Source: Coriobacteriia bacterium
GTDB taxonomy: Bacteria; Actinomycetota; Coriobacteriia; WRKU01
NCBI GenBank assembly: GCA_009777935.1
Contig: WRKU01000014.1
Span: 1 to 37,392 of the forward strand
Reading direction: 5' to 3'
DNA: 37,392 nt
In this document: piece by piece, positions 1-7,036 of the stretch
How the letters are laid out: each line of letters opens with the position of its first letter
How positions within the stretch are numbered: the stretch's first letter is position 1
Notes under the pieces: generated by a model
What the model saw: only the letters and a program-made list of their open reading frames with translations
What the model was told of the DNA's origin: nothing
The model's database searches: none
Program-made: the position numbers and the translations under genes

Positions 1-37
1 GGCATCTGCGACGCACGAGCACGAAATGAGGGCACAC

Positions 38-2177
38 ATGAACGATAACCACACCCTGCGGGGGGGGGGGGTCTCCACTTTCTGAGGTAGAGCCGCCCTC
101 TACTGATGCCACTACCGGCAGCGTTACCGGCACTGATGTGCCAAAAAGCCGCAAGCGTCAAAACACCACCATAGCCATCATAATTGCCCTACTCCTTCTG
201 CTTCTGGGAGCATTTGCCTGGGGCACTATGCAGCGCGCCATCAATCAGTTTGCAAACCTCAACACACCACGCGCCGTCCTTCATGATGAATTCAGGCGTC
301 TTGATGCGGCCGAGTGGCAAAAGAGCGTATGGGTACAGAACTCAGGCAGCTCACCCTTTATTGCACGCATCTCAGCATCTGAATTCATGCAGTGGATTGA
401 AAGTGAAAACTGGGATAGAGGACGCAATATCATAGAAGGTATTCCTTTTGCTGACCCTATTCCGGCAGCTATAGAGACTACCTTAACTCCCACACTTGAT
501 TCAGGCACGTGGGGCGTAGATGGCACCCTTATCGATACCCAAACAGCGTGGTTTAACGTCACCGCCGACATGTGGTCGATAAGAGGCTTGACCGACCCGA
601 CGAGCCTTGCCAATGCAGCTCCTGCCAGAGGACACGCAGCAGATGGCACTCCTTTCAGCCAATACTGGGAGTGGGACTCAGATCACCTCACCTACGCTGA
701 GTGGACAGCACTTCCTCTCTCACAGCGCTCAAACAAGTGGGTACTCGCTGACGATGGCTTTTTCTACTACACCTCTGTTATCAGACCGGATGCCAATACA
801 CTCCCCCTCATGACAGGAGTCTCTGCTGCTTCAGGTTTTGATCCGCTCAAGCATGCGTTTTACTATGCTATCGATATCCAGATGGAGGTCGTCACCCAAG
901 ATGATGTGGGTGCCATGAAAGACGGCCTTGTACCCAGCAGTGGCACCGACGGCGTCCCTTTGCGTGCAGCATCAACACAGGGTAAGGCGATACTTGACAG
1001 TATTAACTGGACGGCACCCATTATCGGAGGCTTGAGCATCAACGGCATCGAAGGTCTCTCAATAACCGTCTCTCAAGGTGAAGTGATCACGCTTGAAGTA
1101 GATGCCGGAGACGACCCTAATCTGACCTACCTGTGGCAGACCACCAACTCACCTTGGAACGATGCTCCGGGCACTAACGATGAGGTCGAATACACCGTGG
1201 ACACCAACATCTCTGGCACCTACGAGTTTAGGGTGCTGGTCTCAAACTCAGGCAACGCACCGGTCGAAAACGACGGACACACGACGGCAAGCGACACGAT
1301 TACCATCACGGTGTTACTCGACCCACTGGCACCGCAGCCTGCCGTGGGCACAACCCCGGTACGCACCAACATACCGAACTCTAACGATCCCAGCTCACCT
1401 TATCGCGTACTCTTTGACGGCATCCCCTTCTGGCGCATTGCCAGCGCAACGCATGAGGGCAAGACCTACTACCTCATCGTGAGCCAGCACATTTACAGCA
1501 CTGGCACACAGTTTAATCCAGCCACCACCGATGGCAATTTCTGGCTCTCGCGCACTAGTGCACCCGGCACCAAATCCAGCCTGATGACGGCGATGGATAA
1601 CTGGTACAATTCTCGAGGTCCGCAGCTTAAGGAAGCTGCCGTGTTCCCTGCCTTTAGTGGCACGATTAACCAGACTACACCGACAAGCTCGACCTTTGGT
1701 ACTGAAGGCACCACGGGTATGACGACGCAGGCAAGTTGGATAGTGGGCAACAACTGGTTTACGGCTAACAGCAATCGCTACATCAACGGCCAGTCTCGTC
1801 CGAGCGCAATACCGGTAGGCACTGCGAGTGCTAACACTCAGCCTCTCACCGGCGGCGGTATCGTAGCCTTCCCCTTATCTGGTACTGAGATTCTGGCGTA
1901 CTTCCCTGATTCACAGGGAACTACTGACGCAACTCGCGTGTCAGCTATCACGAACGACCAGCGCCTTGGTCGTGCGGTCAGTGACCAGCATTGGTGGTCG
2001 CGCACACGGGGTAACGCCGCCACCGGTGCGGGCGGAGTAAACAACTGGGGCCACGCGCAATTCGGGTTCGGCACCCTCAACAACACCGGCGTCTGGAGCG
2101 CGGGTGCGGCCAGCTTAGTCGAGGTTACCAACACCACCATTTCCCTCCGTCCTGCCCTGTGGGTAGTCGCGCCGTAA
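38..2177 (+). CDS. Phase-variable surface protein, copy A (OFF: 12 G)
   Basis: ATG at 38 follows AGGG and opens a frame reading MNDNHTLRGGG, then stops at TGA 83-85. The long frame, which could nominally start at GTG 138, is open upstream through the whole poly-G tract, has no ribosome binding site at 138, and joins the ATG if the run is 11 G. The ON product would be 712 residues: a hydrophilic 35-residue leader ending in KSRKR, one hydrophobic segment (IAIIIALLLLLLGAFAW), a region with a TasA/camelysin-like pattern (WVQNSGSSPFIARI), an Ig-like domain at about 340-430 (LTYLWQTT, GTYEFRVLVSN), and a C-terminal domain of about 260 residues with the DUF6273 signature (WWSRTRG, LRPALWVVAP). There is no LPxTG-like sorting signal, so membrane anchoring or release is likely. 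The function is unknown; cell-surface exposure is inferred. The gene could be a fixed pseudogene or carry a G-count error, but the conserved design in copies B and C argues for phase variation. Confidence 0.8.
60..71 (+). repeat. Poly-G tract of 12, copy A
   Basis: Twelve consecutive G lie between codon 7 (CTG) plus one C and the sequence TCTCC. Eleven G would put the start codon in frame with the 679-codon open frame; 12 puts it in the frame that ends at TGA 83-85. Long G runs are classical slipped-strand mutation sites in other phase-variable genes. The exact count depends on sequencing accuracy. Confidence 0.9.
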
Positions 2178-2211
2178 TGGTGGCCGCAGCCTTTCCGAGC
2201 AAGGCGCTGAC

Positions 2212-2607
2212 ATGACACGTCGTCCACCCAAACGAAGTGACCTGCGCCTCGCGCTCGATGCAAGCAAGTATATCGAGCGCGGGCTGCGCAGCCACTTGAA
2301 GCCAAGCGTAGCGTTTGCCTGTGCCCTCGCTCTCGCTACGCTCGGCTTTGCTACTTTTTTCGCCTGGCATTATATGGCCGATGTTGCACACGAAGAAACA
2401 CCCGCCATCGAAGAGGAGCACCTCGCACCAGACCAAACCCTTATCGTCATACGCATTGAAGGGGATTATGCGGTGTGCGAAACTCCTTCAGGCGAACTCG
2501 TCGACGTTCCTCTCAAAAACCTCCCATCAGATATTGCCGAAGGGGATAGGTTGCGCAGAGTAAACGAAGTCAGCGGCACCTACACCCTCGATACCACCCA
2601 ACCCTAA
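2212..2607 (+). CDS. DUF3006-like single-pass membrane protein
   Basis: A 131-residue protein starting at ATG 2212, with AAGG seven bases upstream. The basic N-terminus (residues 1-30) is followed by one hydrophobic segment at about 32-58. The C-terminal part (LIVIRIEGDYAVCETPSGE, VPLKNLPSDIAEGDRL) matches the pattern of the small DUF3006 domain: an 'R-x-E-G-D-x-A-V' strand, then 'P..LP....EGD'. Its molecular function is not known. It begins 34 bases after the surface-protein stop with no terminator between, so it is probably co-transcribed with copy A and may feel polarity when copy A is OFF. The surface domain would lie outside the cell if the positive-inside rule holds. Copy B has no such companion. 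Confidence 0.7.
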   Translation: MTRRPPKRSDLRLALDASKYIERGLRSHLKPSVAFACALALATLGFATFFAWHYMADVAHEETPAIEEEHLAPDQTLIVIRIEGDYAVCETPSGELVDVPLKNLPSDIAEGDRLRRVNEVSGTYTLDTTQP

Positions 2608-2652
2608 CACCACGAGCCCCGACGCCACACAACCTCCTCAGTAGACACATCG

Positions 2653-2669
2653 TGCTACACTAGCCAACG
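2653..2669 (+). repeat. 17-bp direct repeat, left copy
   Basis: TGCTACACTAGCCAACG occurs here and again exactly at 3874-3890. It contains TACACT, which resembles a -10 element. A related sequence (TGCTACACTGGAAACG) forms the -10 region of surface copy B. No good -35 is visible here, so this may be a decayed promoter of a lost surface gene. Confidence 0.75.
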
Positions 2670-2690
2670 CAGTCGCAAGGCTGTAGGAAT

Positions 2691-2903
2691 GAGTTACGAT
2701 GCACCAAAGCAGAGCGGTTTTCCGCCGCTAACTGGACCCAGCAGTGGCTGCGGTCTCCGGGCACGTCTGCCACTACGGCGGCTCGCGTGAACAACAATGG
2801 GACCGTGTCGGGCAATACTGCCACCCTTGCGTACGGCGTGCGTCCAGACTTACCCGCAAGACCCTTCCAAGCGAAGTGGACTATGCCAGGGAGTGTATGT
2901 TAA
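2691..2903 (+). pseudogene. Relic of a DUF6273 C-terminal domain
   Basis: In the frame of codon 2730 the translation reads NWTQQWLRSPG, then AARVNNNGTVSG, then YGVRPD, and stops at TAA 2901-2903. The order 'W.LRSPG ... aV...G.v.g ... VRPaL' is the C-terminal signature of DUF6273 domains, as in copies A (WWSRTRG ... LRPALW) and B (WWSRSRS ... YVNSSGSV ... LRPALW). No start codon with a ribosome binding site, signal segment or N-terminal domain precedes it, and the terminal VRPAL motif has become VRPDL followed by unrelated residues. It is best read as the remnant of another family member. The left boundary is approximate. It could instead be a silent donor of C-terminal sequence, for which there is no direct evidence. 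Confidence 0.7.
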
Positions 2904-3053
2904 GCAGCATACAGAGAGCAGGTAAGGGAACTCATATCCTTTCGTGTAGTGCCACCTTATATGGCGCCGGCGAAAAAGGGAAACGCACAGGCTCGGGTGG
3001 TCGCTACCCGCATCGCTCGGGCCTTTGCACAAGAGCCGGCAAGACCCTGTACA
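2904..3053. other. Non-coding stretch
   Basis: Between the domain relic and the toxin-antitoxin promoter there is no open frame with a plausible start, no tRNA-like fold and no clear terminator. It may be further decayed sequence of the lost surface gene. Confidence 0.5.
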
Positions 3054-3087
3054 TTGCGCTCAAAAGTCTACCATAGTATACTTATGG
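3054..3087 (+). promoter_or_regulatory. Promoter and palindromic operator of the PIN toxin-antitoxin pair
   Basis: TTGCGC (3054-3059), a 17-base spacer and TATACT (3077-3082) form a good housekeeping-type promoter. An imperfect palindrome, CCATA-GTATAC-TTATGG (3071-3087), covers the -10. Autorepression by the antitoxin through such an overlapping operator is typical of type II toxin-antitoxin systems; its role here is inferred. Confidence 0.6.
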
Positions 3088-3106
3088 CATAGTGAAGGGA
3101 GCTCTC

Positions 3107-3442
3107 ATGAGCACTAACTCGGCGATGTTATCAACAAAAGTTTCGCCTGAAATCCGTGAACGATTCGAAGAGCTTGCCGGCTCATATGGAACCTCCCCGG
3201 CAGCCGCTTTGCGCATGTTGACGTATGCCTTTGTCAAGGCTGAAGGGTTTCCTTATGCGATGAGTGGCCAAAAGGAGACTATAAGGGAGACGTCTGTTGT
3301 GCCGCTGGAAGCGAAAACCTTTTTACCTGCGCTTGAAAAAATGCAAGAATCTATGACAGGCCAAGCAGAAAAGGCAGGACTCGTAGGCGATGAAGACGTG
3401 ATGGCACTTGTGCGAGAGGTCCGCTACAAGGAGACTGCATAG
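3107..3442 (+). CDS. Putative antitoxin, RelB/DinJ-like
   Basis: A 111-residue protein from ATG 3107, preceded by AAGGGAG at 3095-3101; a GTG at 3092 lies before that ribosome binding site and is rejected. The N-terminus (MLSTKVSPEIRERFEELAGSYG, followed by SPAAALRMLTYAFV) has the strand plus two-helix pattern of RelB/DinJ-type ribbon-helix-helix antitoxins. The rest, about 60-111, is probably the flexible toxin-binding tail. Its stop codon overlaps the toxin start (TAGTG), which fixes the pairing. Expected role: bind the PIN toxin and repress the operon at the palindrome over the -10. The family assignment rests on the N-terminal pattern only. Confidence 0.7.
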   Translation: MSTNSAMLSTKVSPEIRERFEELAGSYGTSPAAALRMLTYAFVKAEGFPYAMSGQKETIRETSVVPLEAKTFLPALEKMQESMTGQAEKAGLVGDEDVMALVREVRYKETA

Positions 3443-3858
3443 TGCGCTGCCTCATAGACACCAATGTTTTGGTATCGGCTTTTATGTGGCCGCAAAGCAT
3501 TCCTGCAGAGGCGGTTAAGATTGCGAGTACGGCACCTTTTTCTGCTTATGTTAGTCCATATTCTCTGGCAGAACTTAGGGAAGTTATTGTGCGTAAATGG
3601 CCTGAGAACTTGAGCGATCTTGATGTCTTTATAGAAAGTATCCTGCTTCATATGGTGGTAACCACTCAAACCATCGATTACCTTACCGAACAGATGCCTT
3701 TGCGAGATGTGAACGATATGCCTATTCTGGCAGATGCATTGGGCGAAGGTGTCGATATCATTATTTCAGGGGATAAGGATTTCATCGAGGCAGGACTCTC
3801 TAAGCCGCAGGTTTTGACACCGGCTGAGTTTATCAAGCAGCATTTTTCAAATCCATAG
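3442..3858 (+). CDS. PIN-domain ribonuclease toxin
   Basis: A 138-residue PIN-domain protein of the 'putative toxin component, PIN family' type. Acidic residues expected to bind metal are visible: Asp6 in LIDTNVLVSAF, Glu44 in SLAELREV, Asp92 in RDVNDMPILADAL, and Asp111/Asp113 in IISGDKDF. The start is GTG 3442, which shares a base with the antitoxin stop TAG, indicating translational coupling. PIN toxins are Mg-dependent RNases whose activity is held in check by the cognate antitoxin. The module sits between two surface-protein copies and inside 17-bp direct repeats (2653 and 3874), so it may stabilise this variable region; that is inference. Confidence 0.85.
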   Translation: MRCLIDTNVLVSAFMWPQSIPAEAVKIASTAPFSAYVSPYSLAELREVIVRKWPENLSDLDVFIESILLHMVVTTQTIDYLTEQMPLRDVNDMPILADALGEGVDIIISGDKDFIEAGLSKPQVLTPAEFIKQHFSNP

Positions 3859-3873
3859 TCAACGACTCATATC

Positions 3874-3890
3874 TGCTACACTAGCCAACG
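3874..3890 (+). repeat. 17-bp direct repeat, right copy
   Basis: Exact second copy of the repeat at 2653-2669, 16 bases after the toxin stop. The 1.2-kb interval between the two copies holds the DUF6273 relic and the toxin-antitoxin pair. The 108 bases between this copy and the promoter at 3999 hold no gene that I can support. Confidence 0.75.
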
Positions 3891-3998
3891 TAACCGTTAC
3901 ACACACCATCCGGGCCTTTGCATATTCTGAGTCGAGTACAGACACTGACCAGCATTTTTCCCTGTTGCGAAGGGGGAGGAGCATTTGGTTGTTCGTAT

Positions 3999-4094
3999 TT
4001 GCGAGGAGCTAGCAAAATTTGCTACACTGGAAACGATAGTTACAAGCTAATCAATATAACGAGACATGCGTTTTTTGCATGAAATGAGGGCAAA
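3999..4094 (+). promoter_or_regulatory. Promoter and leader of surface copy B
   Basis: TTGCGA (3999-4004), 18 bases, TACACT (4023-4028). The block from here to the start codon is strongly conserved in copy C (37246-37342), including ACTGGAAACGATAGTTAC just after the -10. A small hairpin, CATGC (4065-4069) with GCATG (4077-4081) around a GTTTTTT loop, precedes GAGGG, the ribosome binding site of ATG 4095. The leader is about 60 nt. Strong conservation in a non-coding stretch suggests shared expression control of the family. Confidence 0.7.
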
Positions 4095-6217
4095 ATGAGC
4101 ACAACTGAGAAAACCACACGGGGGGGGGGTCCCTACTTTCTGAGGTAGCGACTTCTGCTACCGACACCGACGCGCTTCGCAGTCGCAAGCGTCAAAACAC
4201 CACTATAGCCATCATAATCGCACTACTCTTGCTCCTTTTGGGAGCTTTTGCGTGGGGTACGATGCAGCGTGCCATCAATCAGTTTGCGAGCCTGAACACA
4301 CCACGCGCAGTACTTCACGACGAATTCAGACGTCTTGATGCGACTGAGTGGCAAAAGAGAGTATGGGTACAAAACTCAGGCAACTCACCCTTTATCGCAC
4401 GCATATCCGCATCTGAGTTTATGCAATGGATAGAAGCCGAAGACTGGAGTCGTGGTAGAAACATCATAGAGGGTATTCCCTTTGCGAGTCCTATCCCTGA
4501 AGCTATCGAGACGACACTTACTCCTACGCTTGATTCAGACACCTGGGGAGCCGATGGTACTCTTATTGATACGCAAACGGCGTGGTTTGATGTCACCGCC
4601 GACATGTGGTCTATCAGAGGCCTTACTGATGCGACCAGCCTTACCCAAGCAGCTCCTGCCCGAGGACACGCAGCTGATGGTACTCCTTTCAGCGAGTACT
4701 GGGACTGGGACTCAGATCACCTGACCTACACCGAATGGACCGCACTACCTCTTGCGCAGCGCTCAAACAAGTGGGTGTTAGCTGATGATGGCTTTTTCTA
4801 CTACACCTCTGTCATCAGACCTGACAGCAATACACTCCCCTTGATGACCGGCGTGAGCGCTGCCACCGGCTTCGATCCGCTTAAGCACGCTTTTTACTAT
4901 GCCATCGATATCCAGATGGAAGTGGTTACCCAAGATGATGTCAGCGCTATGAAAGACGGCCTTGTTCCCAGCAGTGGCACTGACGGTGTCCCTTTGCGCA
5001 CAGCATCAACGCAGGGTAAGGCGATACTTGATAGCATCACATGGAATACCCCCATCATTGGAGGACTCAATATCAATGGTGTCGAAGGTCTTGAGATAGC
5101 TGTGGTGCCAGGTACGCCAGTCACCCTTGAAGTCGATGCTGGTGGTGACCCTGATCTCACCTACCTGTGGCAGACCACCAACTCTCCATGGAATGACGCT
5201 CCGGGTACTAACGACGAAACAGAATACACGGTAGATACCAACATAGTAGGCACCTTCGAGTTTAGAGTGCTTGTCTCTAACAGTGGCAATACACCCGCAG
5301 AAGACGACGGACACACGACCGTCTCAGATACTATCACTGTAGAAGTAGAGCCATCACCCGTACCCACGCCTGTCACCCCGACGCGCCGTGACTTTGGTCC
5401 AGTTCAGTTTTTTAGAATCGCTGAGCAGACGATTGATGGTGTCACTTATGACTTGTTAGTAACACGCTATGTATACGGCTCCAACCCGACGGCAGCCTGG
5501 GCTTATGTGCGGTTCAATGAAACGAGTCAGGGTAATTTCTGGCTTACCAACGCAGACGGTACCGCCAAATCTACCGTTATTGCTGGCATGGACAGCTGGT
5601 ACAACGGTCTTACGGGAGCTGGCCTTGATTCAGGCACCAACAATCTTAAGTCTCTTGCCGTACAGGCCGACTTCACCGGCAGCAATGCAGGTGCTGGTAG
5701 CACACGCACCTTTGGTACCGAAGGCTTGACGGGTCATCCCACTGTGACAGCACTTGCAGGCACCACGAACGCTGATGTGGCCGCAAACATTGCATTCATG
5801 CAAGATCCGGAAAACTATCCTGAGGCAATCTCGACGCCCTCGAGCAGAGCAGCAGCAAATCCCACTTCATCATCGCCGAGCACGGGTCAAGGTGTTGTCG
5901 CCTTCCCGCTCTCAGGCAAAGAGATACTGAGTTACTTTCCTAACATTGGGACAAATACGTATACGGGAAACGACATACTAGCACCACGAGCGTACGGCGT
6001 TGCTGCTAATCACGCAGGGTCGACGACAGCCCGCAGTTGGTGGTCCCGCTCGCGTAGTAACGAGGCTAATCGGGCGGGTTACGTGAACAGCAGCGGTAGT
6101 GTGCTCAGCTCTTGGGGTCGCTTGAACTACACTGGTGCGTGGGGTGCTCCCGCTGGCGGTACGATTACTGACAACGCTTACGCGCTTCGCCCCGCTCTTT
6201 GGGTGGTCGCGCCGTAA
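4095..6217 (+). CDS. Phase-variable surface protein, copy B (OFF: 10 G)
   Basis: ATG 4095 opens MSTTEKTTRGGG and, with 10 G, stops at TAG 4146-4148. The long frame is open from before the tract to 6217 and joins the ATG at 11 G, giving 707 residues. The only start candidate inside the long frame, TTG 4229, lies within the hydrophobic segment and would destroy it. Layout: leader ending RSRKR, hydrophobic segment (IAIIIALLLLLLGAFAW), TasA/camelysin-like region, Ig-like domain, and a C-terminal DUF6273-type domain from about 5370 on (WWSRSRS, YVNSSGSV, LRPALWVVAP). Up to about 5335 most residues match copy A; beyond that the two diverge, although the last residues are again identical. There is no sorting signal. 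The function is unknown; a variable surface antigen or binding protein is an inference. Confidence 0.8.
4120..4129 (+). repeat. Poly-G tract of 10, copy B
   Basis: Ten G between ACAC and TCCCTAC. Eleven G would connect the ATG at 4095 with the downstream frame. The tract sits at the same codon position relative to the downstream sequence (GGG, Ser, Pro/Leu, Leu, Ser, Glu, Val) as in copy A, although the codons upstream of it differ. Confidence 0.9.
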
Positions 6218-6230
6218 AGCGCATCTGCTT

Positions 6231-6962
6231 CTAAAGCATGCGGCAGGCTACGACGGCAGCACCGAAGCCGTTGTCGATGTTGACGACAGAGATGCCGCTA
6301 GCGCACGAATTGAGCATAGTCAGCAACGGCGCAAGGCCGTCGAAGTGCGCGCCGTAGCCGACGCTCGTTGGCACGGCGATGACCGGTACCTTAACGAGTC
6401 CGGCAACGAGCGAAGGGAGCGCACCCTCCATACCCGCAACCGCAATCACGACCTGCGCTTTTTGAAGCAGATCGGTGTGTTCAAGGACACGGTGTACGCC
6501 GGCGATGCCCACATCGTAGAGCCGCTCGACCTGCGCACCCATCGCTTCGGCACAGAGTGCGGCCTCTTCGGCGACCGGCATGTCGGCGGTGCCCCCGCTG
6601 GCGACTACAACGAGTCCTTGAGCCGCCTCGGCATCGGGCGTATCTGGCGCGGGCACCGTTCCCGATGCCACCGCGATGACGCGCGCCATTTCGTGATAGG
6701 TAGTCGTATGTGTGCTGTCGGCAAGTATGGCTTTTACCGCTTCAAACTGCGCAGGTGTGGCGCGCGTTGCCAGTATGGTGGGCGCGTATTCGGCGAGCTC
6801 ACGTGCAATGTGCGCGACCTGCTCAGGTGTTTTCCCCTGCGCAAAGATAACCTCGGCAAAGCCGCAACGCTGTGCACGATCGAGATCGAGCCGTGTGTGG
6901 ACGCAACCGTCACGGTCTGCAACGGGCAAGGTATGAGGGGTTGGTTTCTCGTGGTTAACCAT
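6231..6962 (-). CDS. larB: LarB, nickel-pincer cofactor biosynthesis carboxylase/hydrolase
   Basis: A 243-residue protein on the minus strand. The C-terminal half has the PurE/AIR-carboxylase-like fold pattern (VVVASGGTADMPVAEEAALCAEAMGA split across the nucleotide-binding loop, VAGMEGALPSLVAGL, PTSVGYGAHFDG), and the N-terminus (RCGFAEVIFAQGKTPEQ) is typical of LarB. Known LarB carboxylates nicotinate adenine dinucleotide and hydrolyses the phosphoanhydride, the first step towards the nickel-pincer nucleotide used by lactate racemase and related enzymes. LarC and LarE are not in the window. ATG 6962 is preceded on its strand by TACAAT (6974-6969) with only six bases between, which suggests a leaderless transcript. 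The upstream in-frame alternative at 7034 would reach into the serS leader and is rejected. The gene converges on surface copy B with a 13-base gap. Confidence 0.9.
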   Translation of the reverse strand: MVNHEKPTPHTLPVADRDGCVHTRLDLDRAQRCGFAEVIFAQGKTPEQVAHIARELAEYAPTILATRATPAQFEAVKAILADSTHTTTYHEMARVIAVASGTVPAPDTPDAEAAQGLVVVASGGTADMPVAEEAALCAEAMGAQVERLYDVGIAGVHRVLEHTDLLQKAQVVIAVAGMEGALPSLVAGLVKVPVIAVPTSVGYGAHFDGLAPLLTMLNSCASGISVVNIDNGFGAAVVACRML

Positions 6963-6968
6963 GCGATT

Positions 6969-7005
6969 ATTGTAGCGTAACACGGTGGCTCGGGTGTTGT
7001 ACAAT
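6969..7005. promoter_or_regulatory. Divergent larB / serS promoter region
   Basis: On the minus strand TACAAT lies at 6974-6969, six bases from the larB ATG. On the plus strand TACAAT lies at 7000-7005, giving serS a leader of about 25 nt. Neither has a convincing -35 hexamer. Confidence 0.5.
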
Positions 7006-7036
7006 GGAACAGACGGTACTAAAGGAGAGCACATCC

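Noticed and set aside
138-2177. Surface copy A as a normal gene starting at GTG 138
   Set aside because: No ribosome binding site precedes GTG 138, the frame is open further upstream through the G run, and an ATG with AGGG and the same layout as copies B and C lies at 38.
2744-3076. A 110-codon open frame over the relic
   Set aside because: It runs in a different frame from the DUF6273 similarity, has no ribosome binding site and no family resemblance.
3926-3990. Possible second relic of a surface gene (TDQH-like codons) after the toxin gene
   Set aside because: Only about four residues and 11 bases match copy A; too short to support.
4079-4087. A tiny upstream reading frame ATG-AAA-TGA before copies B and C
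   Set aside because: It is absent before copy A, has no ribosome binding site, and overlaps the hairpin arm and the AGGG site; probably chance.
4229-6217. Surface copy B starting at TTG 4229
   Set aside because: This codon lies inside the hydrophobic segment; starting there would remove the basic residues needed for membrane insertion.
6135-6980. A 281-codon open frame on the plus strand
   Set aside because: It is the antisense shadow of larB, with Arg/His-rich composition typical of such shadows.
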